Shown here one piece after another: positions 22,919 through 34,815 of a DNA stretch of 64,000 bases. The stretch is from NCBI RefSeq assembly GCF_050624435.1, contig NC_134531.1:258120812-258184811 (forward strand), read 5' to 3'. The notes under the pieces were generated by a model that searched no databases, was not told the DNA's origin, and saw only the letters and a list, made by a program, of their open reading frames with translations. The DNA is from Tenrec ecaudatus. Lineage: Eukaryota > Chordata > Mammalia > Afrosoricida > Tenrecidae. The stretch's first letter is position 1, and every line of letters begins with the position of its first letter. A program made the translations under genes and the position numbers.

Positions 22919-23428
22919 ACTCAGGGTGCAGTATAGCACCAATGAAGCACACAACTTTCCTCTAGTTCTTTGTGGCTTCCTCCCCCCCAACTATCATGGC
23001 ATCAATTCTACTTTAGATTAGACCAGAACATGCACATTGCTACAGATAAGAGCCCACAACACAGGGAATCCAGGACAGATAAACCCCTTAGAGCCAACAA
23101 GGAGAATAGAGATACCAGGAGGATTAAGGGAGGGTGGGAGAAGAAAGCGCAAATAATCATGAGGATCAACCTAGAACCCCCTCCCAGGGGGACAAATAAT
23201 GGAAAAGTGGGTGAGCGGTGACAGAGGATGATGTAAGATATGGATATAATAATCTATAACTAATCAAGGGTTCATGAGGGAGGTAGAAGAAATGGGGAGT
23301 TAATATCAGGGGCTCAAGTGGGAAGAGAATGCTTTGAAAATGATGATGGCGGCATATCTGAAAATGTGCTTGACACCTGGATGAATGTATGGATTGTGAT
23401 AAGAGATGTGAGAGCCCCCAGTAAAAGT
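22919..23428 (+). mobile_element. L1 3' end inserted in an AfroSINE
   Basis: 5'-truncated L1 tail ending agagcccccagtaaaa. Perfect 12 bp TSD gatgaggccttc at 22907-22918 and 23429-23440. Confidence 0.95.
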
Positions 23429-23440
23429 GATGAGGCCTTC

Positions 23441-23545
23441 TACTCCTTTAAAGAGCTACAATCTCAGAAACTCCCTGGCACAGTTCTATTTTGTCCTATT
23501 GGTTCTTTAGGAATCCTATTTAACTTGGTGGCAGTGCATTGGGTT
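23441..23545 (+). mobile_element. AfroSINE, right part
   Basis: Resumes exactly where the left part stops: tactcctttaaagagctaca, then cacagttctattttgtccta and ggtggcagtgcattgggttt. Confidence 0.9.
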
Positions 23546-25056
23546 TTTTGTTTTGGTATGCATGGAATGTTAAAGGCAAAATGGTATCATAGAAAAACCA
23601 CAAAAACGAAGCTTTCTCTGAAGTTCAAATAGGAGAAACTCCTGGAAGAATTGAGGCATTGCGTAATGCACACTAGCCTAGATGTGCTGGACTCCAAAGG
23701 ACCAGTCCTGCATCAGTAACTATCGCAATGGTATTTCAAGTGGCAGTACAGTTGCAGAAGAATATCACCATCTGAGATGGTAAATTTGCATGATTTATTT
23801 CAACTTTACAGAATTCTCATCGGATTTTGGCATTGGAAAAGGACTGTATGGATAAATAATTTCATCTGTATGTCTGTTGATTACTAAAAAATTAATAAAA
23901 CACAATGATATATCAGAATGTTTTTGCTCTTTAAAGGGGATCTCTATATTACTAACGTGGGATACATCAGAATGAAAAATATCATGCTTGGAAACAAGAA
24001 TGTTCTGGGAAAGAGAAGCAGAAGTAACCAAGTTTTCTGGCCTGCAGGCTTAACAGAAATGCCAGTTTCTCTAAATGAAAGCAATTGCTAAGAATGTAAA
24101 CTCATTTGGCCATCATCTTTAACTAGGCTACTCTTCTTTTTCTTCTTCAGCCCCATTGCCTGTTTAGACCACACGCTATCCTCTTACCAATTCCTCTTAG
24201 ACTTATTTGGTTCTAACCTCATGTCTTCCTGTTTACCTCCTTGCCCTTTCTACATGGTATTAGCCTTTGACCTCAGCCTCAGATTTATAGATCAGAAAAT
24301 ATTTGGACAAAAAGTGGATTAAATAAAAACAAAAGTATATAAATACTTGACACAAAGAGTTAAGTGCTAGATGTCCAACTGAAAATTTGATGGTTCAGAA
24401 GTCATCCAGGGGCTTTCTGGGAGAAAGAGCTGGTAATCTGCTTTGGTAAAGATTACAGGGAAGTTTACTCTATCAAGTGGATCACTCTGAATCCCAATCT
24501 ACTAGACAAGCCAAAAACAAAAATACTTAGAACAACACCTGTGGTACAGTAATGGTTCCAAATATAGTCACTTCCACTAGAAATAATCTGTCTTCCTTTA
24601 AATGTTATGTAATCGAGGTTTAAAATTTTTGAGAATACTATTTAATGCCATGGAGAAAGTTAAAGACAGATAGAAATAGTTTCTAAACATACTGATTTTT
24701 ACCTCTCAAAAAAATTCTGAACTGAAGCGTCTATAAAGAATATGATTTTCTATAGCTTCTTCAAGTGCTACTTTAATAACCTATTCTTTGACTGTCCTTG
24801 ATGTGCTGAAGTACAATTTCTTGTTCTATTTTAAGACATTCTCATCTGCTGTTCTGCCCTTGGATATTCCTTGTAGGTTTGAAGTATCCTCCAGAAGACA
24901 ATTATGGATTTATCCATTGGCATTCTAACCTTATTGTTGAATCTGTTTCGTTTTGAAAATTTCCCATACTGTGTACATGCTTAAATGTGCCGTTAATAAA
25001 GTGGGTTCTCTATTTAATTTACATCTCTCAGCCCAATGCACATATTTGGAAGATGG
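23546..25056. other. Unassigned sequence
   Basis: About 1.5 kb with no gene or repeat that I recognise. Confidence 0.35.
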
Positions 25057-25071
25057 TTTGACTATTCTTTT

Positions 25072-25655
25072 TTTAATCATTTTATTGGGGGCTCATAAAA
25101 TTCTTATCCCAATCAATACATGCATCCATTGTGTCAAGCACATATGTACATTGTTGCCATCATCTTTATCAAAACATTTGCCTTCTACTTGAGCCTTTAA
25201 TATCTGCTGCTCATTTCCCCCCTCCCTCCCCACTGCCCCTAACTCATGAATACTTCATAATTCATAAATTATTATTTTGTCATATATGTATGCCTGACAT
25301 CTCCCCCTCCCCCTGCTGTCCATCCCCCAGGAAGGAGGCTATACGCAGATTCTTGTAATTAGTTCTCCCTTTCTGCCCTACATTCCCTCCACCCTCCAGG
25401 CATCGCCACTCTCACCATTGGTCCTGAAGGAGTCCTCTGTCTTGGATTCCCTGTGTTTCCAGTTGCTATCTGTATCAATGTACATCCTCTGGTCTGCCAG
25501 ATTTGTAAGGTAGAATTGGGAACATGATAGTGGGGGGGAGGAAACATTTAAGAACTAGAGGAAGGTTATATGTTTCATTGTTGCTACCCTGCACCCTGAC
25601 TGGCTCATCTCCTCCTCACAACTCTTCAGTAAGGGGTTGTCCTGTTGGCTACCAA
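25072..25655 (-). mobile_element. L1 3' end
   Basis: Minus-strand L1 tail, 5'-truncated, between perfect 15 bp TSDs tttgactattctttt (25057-25071 and 25656-25670). Confidence 0.95.
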
Positions 25656-25693
25656 TTTGACTATTCTTTTAATTAATAAAAAAGCAAAGTAGT

Positions 25694-27269
25694 AGGTCTG
25701 TCTAAATAAGATAGGCTGGATGAACTATCTGGAGGAAAAACAATAGGACCGACAGTTCCGGGGGGAGGGGTATGGGATAGGGGAACATGGGGGGTAAGGA
25801 AGTGGTGCTAACAAACTCAGGGACAAGGGAACAACAAGGGATCCAAATTGGTGGTGAGGTGAGTGTGGCAGGCCTGGTAGGGAATGTTCAAGGGTAAGGT
25901 AACGAAGAGGTATAGCTGAAACCCAGGTGGGGGACGAAGCATGATAGTGGGACAGGAGGAAAGTCAAGGGAAATAGAGAAAAGAGCTAGAAAGCAAAGGG
26001 CATTTATAGAGGTCTAGACAAAGACATGTACATATGCAAATGTATATATGAGGATGGGGAAATAGATCTATGTGCCCATATTTGGAGGTTTAGTATTAAG
26101 GTGGCAGAAGGACCTTGGACCTCTACTCAAGCACTCCCTCAATGCATTAAATTGGCATTCTATGATGCTCACTCTCCCGACACAACCACTGAAGCCAAAG
26201 TGGGTGAGCAAGCAAATGTGGTGAAGAAAGCTGATGGTGCCCGGCTATCAAAAGACATAGCATCTGGGGTCTTAAAGGCTTGAAGATAAACAAGCAGCCA
26301 TCTAGCTCAGAGGCAACAAAGCCCACATGGAAGAACACACCAGCCTGTGTGATCATGTGGTTCTGAAGGGATCAGTTATCAGGCATCAAAGAACAAAAAA
26401 TCATATCATTGGGTGCACACCTCCACGATACGATTGCAGAGGACAAATGGGTGCATAAGCAAATATGGCGAAGAAAGTTGATGGTGCCGGCTATCAAAAG
26501 AGATAGTGTCTGGGGGCTTGAAGGCTTGAAGGCAAACAAGTGGTCATCTAGCCCAGAAGCAACAAAGCCCACATGGAAGAAGCACACCAGCATGTGTGAT
26601 CACGAGGTGTCAAAGGGATCAGGTATAAGGCATCATCAGAACAAAAAAAAAATCTTACCATAGTGAATGAAGGGAAAGCGCAGAGTGGAGACCCAAAGCC
26701 CATTTGTTGGCCACTGGAGATCCTCTCACAGAGGGGTCTAGGGGAGGAGATGAGTCAGTCAGGGTGCGATGTAGCACCAATGAAGAATACAGCTTTCCTC
26801 CAGTTCCTAAATGCTTCCTCCCCCCGCCCCAACTATCATGAGCCGATTTCTACTTTGCAAGTCTGGATAGAGCAGAAGATGTACACTGGTGCAGATAGGA
26901 GCTGGAGACACAGGAAATCCAGGGCGGATGATACCTTCAGGATCAGGGGTGTGAGGGGCGATACTGGGAGGTAGAGGGTGAATGGGTTGGAAAGAGGGAA
27001 CTGATTACAAGAATCTACATGTGACCTCTTCTCTGGGGGATGGACAACAGAAAGGGGGGTAAAGGGAGACATTGGACGGGGCAAGATATGACAAAATAAT
27101 AATGTATAAATTATCAAGGGCTCAAGAGGACCTGATGCAAAGGGCTTAAGTGAAGAGCAAATGCTTTGAAAATGATGAGGGCAAAGAATGTACAGATGTG
27201 CTTTATATAATTGATGTATGTGTAGTTTGTGATAAGAGCTGCATGAGTCCCTAATAAAAGGTTTTGTGA
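25694..27269 (+). mobile_element. L1 3' UTR, two-unit type
   Basis: Plus-strand 1.57 kb L1 tail flanked by 16 bp TSDs aaaaaagcaaagtagt (25678-25693 and 27270-27285). It contains two copies of the ~248-base unit (gatggtgcc at 26232 and 26480). Only 22 bases separate its TSD-bounded target from that of the preceding minus-strand L1. Confidence 0.95.
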
Positions 27270-27348
27270 AAAAAAGCAAAGTAGTGCAGCATAAAGATAT
27301 AAATGTATCATTTCCAATGAAGCATATAAGAACAAAAGGATTATAGTG

Positions 27349-27350
27349 TG

Positions 27351-27407
<57 letters not shown>
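27349..27407 (+). repeat. (AT)n microsatellite
   Basis: About 58 bases of pure AT. Confidence 0.97.
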
Positions 27408-27410
<3 letters not shown>

Positions 27411-27574
27411 ACTTCAGACCTCCTTGTAGAAACTCCAGTTGTTGAGAGAAAATGTAGCAGGCTATTGAAGGACAACCAACTGATGGACTGGGATAATTTA
27501 TATCCTATGATATTAGGTTTTTCCAGTAGAATTATTCTAATTTTTATAAAGTAAAGCTGTAATCCTCCCCACCC

Positions 27575-27652
27575 CCTGCCTTTGATATAAAGTTCTACAT
27601 TACACACATATGAGTTTGTCTGGATTTGTTTCTCTAGTCAACCCAGACTGAC
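27575..27652 (+). mobile_element. Tail of an ERVL-like LTR
   Basis: cacatatgagtttgtctgga, then tttgtttctctagtcaaccc and agactgaca: the same terminal block as the solo LTRs at 39572-40001 and 41568-42085. The left limit is unclear, and the (AT)n may have replaced part of it. Confidence 0.6.
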
Positions 27653-28039
27653 AGTCTTTATATAGGAAAGGTGTAAAGATGGTAGAAGTTTGGGAAAGCT
27701 ACTTACGTTATCACGCAGTGTGACAATCATAGGACAGGATAGTAAGCAGGGGTTTGTAGTGATATTCCACAAAAATTTTAATTTTTTCCCAAACACTGCT
27801 CACTAGGTTTGGCTGTAGAGACATGAGCTATGGGACTGATCTAGAGTTGCAAATACAAATAGTAAGTGAAGATGGAATACAAAAACCGGAGGGAATTCAG
27901 AAAGCTGTGAGAAACAAGATTCAAGGCATGCACCACAGGGACCAGAATAGACAAGGATGAAAGGAGACAAATAGGGGGGAAAAAATAATCTCAGGAAGAT
28001 AAAGGTGTTTTAAAATACGGTTATCAAATAAATTGGATT
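27653..28039. other. Unassigned sequence
   Basis: No feature recognised. Confidence 0.3.
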
Positions 28040-28870
28040 GAAATTTGTTTTTGTTTTAGTTGGGAATTAATACATATATCATTCCAGAGTTCAATCATGT
28101 CCACCAGAATTGTATATTTGCTATGACAATCAGTTTCTAAACATTCCTTTTCTACATGGACTCCTTCACCCCACCCCCATTACTGTACCCCACCCCACCC
28201 CCAGGACCCTTATTCTACTTGCTATCTCTATTGGTTCATCAATCTGGGTCTCATACACCAAAAAATGAAAAACTAACAAACATAACAGAACTTCAAAAGG
28301 GTGATCCCCAATGACCTAACACTTCTAAGAGACACCCTCATATGTACAAACAAATACCAAACTAAACAATACCAACCAAAATTTTTAGCAAATGTTGAAA
28401 ACCAGATCAGGCCCAGCATGCATCATGGGGGATAACTGCTGACAAAGTTTAAGTGTTCTAGTCAGATTTATGCCTTTGATCTACTACATTCAGCTCTCTG
28501 ATGCGCTCTGTTTAGTAGTCACTTTCCTCCTGTCCCTCCATTGTGGGGACAGGCAGTTCACCAGAGGCTTGTGTCCTGTGAAGGTCCACAAATGGATCTT
28601 GGGCTTCCATCATCATCCAGAGCCTTCTGCAAACCAGATTCTCACACTTAGGTTCTGATACTTCTTCAATTTAGGAATATATGCTTCACAGTTCTTCAGT
28701 GACTGCTGATGGGGGGCTTCTTCCATGTGGACTTAGTTGCCATCTCACTTAGATGGCTGCTTGTTTGGAGAAAAGCCTTCAAGACTGCAGATGCTACTTT
28801 ATGTAGTCGCCGGGCACCATCTAATTTCTTCACCACATTTTACTATAGTGCCCAACTCTTCTGTGTTCCC
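28040..28870 (-). mobile_element. Older L1-type 3' UTR
   Basis: Diverged minus-strand relative of the L1 3' UTR. The part at 28709-28850 retains ttcttccatgtggacttagt, agatggctgcttgttt and cgggcaccatcta. The outer part (gtttctaaacattccttttc) differs from the younger copies, so this is an older subfamily. Confidence 0.7.
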
Positions 28871-28985
28871 TTCCTCCGACTGAGTTGGATTGAAGTTTTA
28901 ACGGGAATGAGAAAAGGTGGTGGAGAAATGGAAAATAAAAATGATATTAAATTTGTTAAGTGGCTGGGATTGTGTCCCTTCAAAA

Positions 28986-29092
28986 TATTTTTTTGGAAAC
29001 AATGATGGCAATATATGTACAAATATGCTTGATACAATTGATGTATGGATTGTTACAAGAGCTGTAGGAACCCCCAATAAAATGATTACATA
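28986..29092 (+). mobile_element. L1 3' tip
   Basis: About 105 bases: tggaaacaatgatggcaata, then ttgatgtatggattgttaca and cccccaataaaatgatt. Confidence 0.9.
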
Positions 29093-29365
29093 GATAGCCT
29101 AATCCCTTTACCTCATCACCTCTGAGATACAGAAAGAGCACATGGGCAGACAGAGGCACAGGAGAGCAAAGAAACCAAGAGACACTCCGCACTATAGACA
29201 AGTAAGCAATGTACATGGTTGAGACCCTAATGTGGAATTTTATCCTTCATAACTGTGAAATGTTTCTTCTTCAAAGCCATCCACTTAGGTATTTTTGAAA
29301 CAGAAGTGCTGTGAAATTAAGATAGTGGAGAATTTTGAGACTTGTGCTTTCAAATATGATAGCCA

Positions 29366-29775
29366 CTCGCCACATTGAATAAGGACGACCAAAGAAAAAT
29401 CCATGCATTTGAATGAGGTGCTGGTGAAGAACATCGACATTCGCACGGACTGCTAAAGGAACAAACACCTGTGACTTGGAACAAGTACAGCCAGAATGTT
29501 TCTTAGAGGCAAGGATGACAACACTTGGTCGAATATACTTGGCACATTTTCAGAAGAGACCAGACCCTGGAAAAGGACATCTTGTGTGGTTAGGTGGAGG
29601 GACGGTGAAAAAGAGGACGGCCTACAACAAAACGGATGGAGCTCATGTCTGCAACAATGGGATCAAACGGAAGGACAGTTGTAAGGATGGCGCAGGACTG
29701 GGGGATGTTTCATCGTGATACAGAGTCTCAGTGGGTCAGAACTGACCTAACAGCATCTAACAACAGCAGCCACTG
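29366..29775 (+). mobile_element. RTE LINE 3' end
   Basis: From aatccatgcatttgaatgag through agtacagccagaatgtttct and acaatgggatcaaacggaag to acctaacagcatctaacaac. Plus strand, reading frame broken. Confidence 0.88.
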
Positions 29776-29873
29776 TGGCAATTTTTGTTTAAATTCATTC
29801 ACGTTAAATAAGATTTTAAGGTATGTTACTCAGTCGCACTGCTATATTTCAAGGGTTGGATAACAATACCTGG

Positions 29874-30445
29874 TGAGGAAGTTCATTTATTGTGCCAGCC
29901 TGGCTGATAAACACATGTGGGATTAACTGAAGAGCAGAGAAATGAATGGCTCAGTGAGTCTCACTTTTCTTGTCTCTCGCTCTTTGATCATCGGACCAGT
30001 GTGCGGCTGCCTTGCTTGTTCTGTGCCTCAATTTGCAAGTCACACTAACTGTGGGACACCTAATCTGTGGACTGTGTTGCTGTAATTGGAGGTTCCTTCA
30101 AGACCTGCTTTGCGACACCATTGGAATGTTCATCTCTTGAGCTGGGGACTGACTGTTGGTGACCTACCTTGCTGTTTGCTGCCTGTGCTTGGATAGCCAG
30201 AATTCTCTCTACAGAGGACTACCTGATGACCCTCAAAACTTGAAGGACTGCCAGTGTTTCACAACTCTCTCATGGGAGTGAGTTGCACTGAGTCACTCAT
30301 ACTGCTTTATAATTTGACTGTTCATTTCTTGTATTATATATCTAGCTATCTGAATATAATTTAACTGTTCATTTCTTTATATATATGTATATATATAATT
30401 ATTATCAATCTGGTTTTGTCTCTCTAGAGAACCTCATCTCATATA
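29874..30445 (+). mobile_element. Solo LTR, ERVL-like
   Basis: Begins tgaggaagttcatttattgt and ends near tctctagagaacctcatctc. The flanks cctgg (29869-29873) and cccgg (30446-30450) fit a 5 bp TSD with one change. Shares its head (cctggctgataaacacatgt) with the LTR at 41568. AT-rich expansion at 30375-30400. Confidence 0.7.
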
Positions 30446-31039
30446 CCCGGTAACCATATTCTCCCTACTGGAGAGTGCAGAGAAAGCATCCATGCAGAAG
30501 TCCATTGGGCCATGCGGCACTAGATAACGGGCATGAGTGATTTGCTGATGACAATGGAGACAGAAGTCTGCGGTGAGGCACTTAAGGAAGATAGAACACT
30601 GATGGTAGCTGCTGCACTCAGCCTGGAAGGTGGTATGAATTCATAAGGGTAAGACATGAGCTAGATGCTGACGTCCTCAGTGAATGTATATAGAGAGACG
30701 ACTTAGTTGGTAGTTCGGATTTGCTTCTGGAGAATGTGTCTGGAAGACGTCAAGCCTTATCTGAGTGTTCCTTGCCTCAGAAACATGCTTGACTGATGGA
30801 ATCTAGGCCCTGTTCCAGAGTGGATGTCCCACCTCCCACTTAAACCTCTCTCAGGGTCAAGTTCCTGGCTCAAAATCACCTCTGTGGAAACAATATCAAG
30901 CTGTTTCTGCCAACTCAACCCTGGAGAATGGCAAAGGCACTTACTGTGCTAACCCTGTGGGGCCAGGTTAAATAGGTAGTTGAAAATATCAAGCCTTTGG
31001 ACATAATTACAGTTTCGTGGGAATGATTTCACAGACACC
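30446..31039. other. Unassigned sequence
   Basis: No feature recognised. Confidence 0.3.
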
Positions 31040-31258
31040 ATCAGTGCTAGAAGGCGTGAGAAGTGCAAATGGTTAACATGCTTGGTCGCAAACCAAAAGG
31101 CTGAACTTTTGAGTCCACCCAGAAGTGCTTTGGAAAAAGTCCTGGTCATCCACTTACAAAAAAATCAGTCACTAAAAGCCCTCAGAAGCACCGTTCTGAC
31201 ACATAGCAGTTTCCTTGAGTCAGAATCAACAGCAAAGCAACTAATGACCAGTTTGATC
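31040..31258 (+). mobile_element. AfroSINE, diverged
   Basis: atggttaacatgcttggtcg, then caaaccaaaaggctgaactt, tgagtccacccagaagtgct and cttgagtcagaatcaacagc. Confidence 0.8.
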
Positions 31259-32212
31259 TGATCTAAATTATAGCAAGAGCAATCTTCGATTAAGCAACAT
31301 AGGTCATTTACTTTGTCCGTTGTGTTTAATTAATACATTGTATAATATGGGATTTTTTGCTGTTTTTTTAAATGACCAGTTCGAGAGGAATGGCTACCAT
31401 TATGAAAATATGGTGTGTCTAGTTATGATCTTTCTGGCTAGAAACATCACTTGGAACAATTTCAAGTAGCACTACAGCCAGCCATCCCACCATGTCCCCT
31501 CCTTCCTTTTGCTTGAGTTGACAGCTATGAGCTATGAGCCCACAACCATCCTTCAAACTAAAATCAATTGCTAACTCGGCACAAACTCTCCAGTGCCCGC
31601 ATCCCTCCATCTCTCACCCCACTGAGCAATGCAGAGTCAGAAGGGGAACGAAGTATGCCTTTTGGAAGAGCAGCTGATGTTCTATTGGGATGAGCAAATG
31701 TGCAATCTCTTTCCTGTCAATAGATAATTATAAGCTGGAGAGACCAGTGCCTCCTCTCCCCTTTTGCCAATGCTAATCCCTCTCCGTGGATTCTTGCTAT
31801 CACCTGCCATTTCCCCCTTGTCTTTAAGAGCTAAGAAAAGACGGATGATATTGTCCTGTTTGCTGTTTTTTCAAAGGCTATATGCTCCCAGCCTCTTTGT
31901 TGATTCTCCTAGGTTGAACAGGCGCTTTCAAAGCAATATGCAGTGGAAAATCCTTTTTGACAAGCCGTAGCATGCTTAATTGAGTCATGACAGATGCCAT
32001 TAAAAAGCTTCCAATGAGGCACATGGCTCTTTTTCTAAGGAAGCATATGCTTTCACTGGGTCTTATCACTATATGGCCTCACATGATTAAGACAATTGCT
32101 TTCTTCATTGGTGAAAAGTTACAGAAAGGTATGGCATTAATATGTGAAATGGTTAAGTAAATATATTTTAAAGAGATATGTCTACTAGGCTTTTTCCTTT
32201 CTTTATTTTTTT
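31259..32212. other. Unassigned sequence
   Basis: About 950 bases without a recognised gene or repeat. Slightly less AT-rich than its neighbours at 31420-31620. Confidence 0.35.
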
Positions 32213-32326
32213 TCTTTTTTCAGTTTTTATTTTATTGTGGGATCTTACAGCTCTTATCACAATCCATACATATATCCATTGTGTCAGACACATCTGTACA
32301 TATGTTGTCATCATCTTTTTCTCTTT
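32213..32326 (-). mobile_element. L1 3' tip, first of three stacked tails
   Basis: tttattttattgtgggatct, then acagctcttatcacaatcca. Cut after ~110 bases by the poly(T) of the next tail. Confidence 0.88.
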
Positions 32327-32631
32327 TTTTAATTAATAAATCTTTTTATTGGGGCTCATACAACTCTTATCACAATCCATACATACATCAATTGAGCAAA
32401 GCACCCTTATACATTCATTCCCTCGTCATTCTCAAAATTCACCTGCCACTTGGGTTCCTGGAATCAGCTCGGTTTCCTTCCCCTCCCTCCCCATCGCTCC
32501 CCACTCCCCCCTTCCCCCTGCTCCCTTAGTAGTTTATAAATAATTATTTTATCTTATCTTACACTGCCTGGCGTCTCCCCTCACCCACCTTCCCATCACC
32601 CATGTCCCAGAGAGGAGGTTACACATAGATC
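32327..32631 (-). mobile_element. L1 3' end, second of three stacked tails
   Basis: New poly(T) and tttttattggggctcataca, running to ggaggttacacatagatc, where the third tail begins. Confidence 0.88.
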
Positions 32632-34247
32632 TCCAAAATAATTTTATTGGGGGTTTGTACAACTCCTATCACAATTCATACATATATCCATGGTGTGAAG
32701 CACATTTGTTGCCATCATCATTCTCAATACATTTGCTTTCTACTTGAGCCCTTGGTATCAACTCCTCATTTGTTTCCTCCCTCCCCGCCCCCCTTCCTCA
32801 TGAAGCCTTGATAATTTATAAATTATTATTTTGGTCATGTCTTACACTGTCCGATGTCTCCCATCACCCACTTTTCTGTTGTACATCCCCCAGGGAGGAG
32901 CTTATATGTAAATCCTTGTAATCGGTTCCTCCTTTCCTACCCCACCTTCCCTCCATCCTCCCAGTATCGCCACTGTCACCACTGGTCCTGAGGGGCTCAT
33001 CTGTCTTGGATCCCATATGTTTCCAGTTCCTATCTGTACCAGTGTACATCCTCTGGCCTAGTTGGATTTGTAAGGTAGAATTAGGATCATGATAGTGAGG
33101 TGGAGGAAGCATTTAAGAACTAGAGGAAAGTTGTGTTTCACAGTTGCTACACTGCACACTGACTGGCTCATCTCCTCCCTGTGGCCCTTCTTAAGGGGAT
33201 ATCCAGTTGTCTGCACATGGGTTTTGGGTCCCCACTCTGCACTCCCACTCATTCACAATGATTTGATATTTTGTTCTTTGAAGCCTGATACATGACCCCA
33301 TCGGCACCTCATGATCACACAGACTGGTGTGCTTCTTCCATGTGGGCTTTGTTCCTTCTCAGCTAGATAGACACTTGCTTATCTTCAATCCTTTAAGACC
33401 CCAGATGCTTTTTCTTTTGATAGCCGGGCATCATCAGCTTTCTTCACCACATTTGCTTACACACCCACTTTGTCCTCAGCAATCGTGGTGGGCAGGTGAG
33501 CATCAGTGAGAGAGTACTTGAGTGGAAGCCCAATGTCCATCTGCTACTTTAATACTAAACCTATAAATATATGCACATAGATCTAGTTCCCCATCCTTAT
33601 ATATAAATATATTTACATATGTACATGCTTATATTTAGACCTCAATAAATTCCCGTTGTCTCCTAGTTCTTTCCTCTATGTCCTTTTACTTTCCTCTTGT
33701 CCCACTATCATGCTCAGCCTTCATTTGGGTTTCAGGAATTCCTCTCAGTTACATGGTCCTTGATCAAGCCTTACCAGGACTCTTACACCCTTCTCGCCAC
33801 TGATTTTGGATCACTTGTTGTTCCTTTGTCCCTGAGTTTGTTAACACTGCTTACTTTCCTTCTCCTCCCCCTCTCCCATGTCTCCCTGGAAACGTGGGTC
33901 CCATTGTTTTCTCCTCCAGATTGTTTATCCCACCTATATTATCTAGATAGACCTGCAGAGATAATAATATGCACAAAAACAAGACAGAGCAAATCAAAGC
34001 AACAACAGAAAACCATTGAAAAAAAGAAAAGCCTGTAAATAGTTAAAGGTCTGTTTGTGGACGTTTAGGAGTGATTTTCGGTCAATGGGGTGCCATGTCC
34101 TGGTCCCAAAGTTTATTTTTGGTATTCCCTGGGGTCTTTCTTGCTCTGTTCCCCTTGCTGTTCTGTTGCACACCCTTAGTGTTTTGCCTTGGCGTGGTGG
34201 GATCCGATAGGGCACAATTCCTGTACTGTGTCTCCAGTGTTGTCCCC

Positions 34248-34511
34248 TCACCCCCACCTCATAGGGCTATGGGTCAGTGAGGGATGTTGTGTCTCATAGT
34301 GGGGCTGCCCATATTGTCTTCTCTGTGGATTGGCTGCTCTGAGCAGGGATCTCATCCTCAAGGCTTGGTAGGCCAGGCTGTGCTCCACTCTCTCCTCCTC
34401 CCCCTTCATTTGCTCCCGTGTGCTCTGATCAGACATGTCCTGCTCCCTGAGTTGCAGCCTCAGTGATGTCCTCTGAAATAAATTTTTCTGGAGGGAGCTG
34501 CAGGTGTCCAC
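34248..34511 (-). CDS. Small open frame in the L1 3' UTR (87 codons)
   Basis: Unknown product. The frame starts MDTCSSLQKNLFQRTSL, continues LRLQLREQDMSDQSTREQMK, then a Glu-rich EEERVEHSLAYQ, and ends near PHYETQHPSL. It lies ~300 bases downstream of ORF2, outside the two standard L1 ORFs. A homologous open frame is in the L1 at 51.7 kb and a frameshifted one in the L1 at 4 kb. Between the two open copies the first ~42 codons show about 9 silent against 5 replacing codon changes plus one 3-base indel. The last 24 show about 1 against 10. So the first part looks constrained and the rest does not. I cannot assign a family; it may be chance. Confidence 0.35.
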   Translation of the reverse strand: MDTCSSLQKNLFQRTSLRLQLREQDMSDQSTREQMKGEEERVEHSLAYQALRMRSLLRAANPQRRQYGQPHYETQHPSLTHSPMRWG

Positions 34512-34815
34512 GTAGTTGGGATTGGGGCCAGCCCCTCAGCACTCTCCACTGGATCCCGAATCCACGCCGGCTTGTTGCATTCACATCTTGGAGCACCAAG
34601 TGGAAGTCTGGTCTCTCTTTCCCTGTGGAGGTATAAAAAATACTCTCCCCTTGGGTGGGTTAGTGTCCTGTTCACCTGCTACCCATTTCTTTTTCTCTCT
34701 CCTTTCCCCCACTCCTTTTTAGTTGACTACCATATGTATCCCTAAATTTGGTCTGGCCCCTGCCATACTACCTGGCCCTTCCCCCAGGTATGTTTATATA
34801 CAGTAGCTTTTCCCC

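Noticed and set aside
27348..27607. Frames encoding alternating Tyr-Ile
   Set aside because: Translation of the (AT)n microsatellite.
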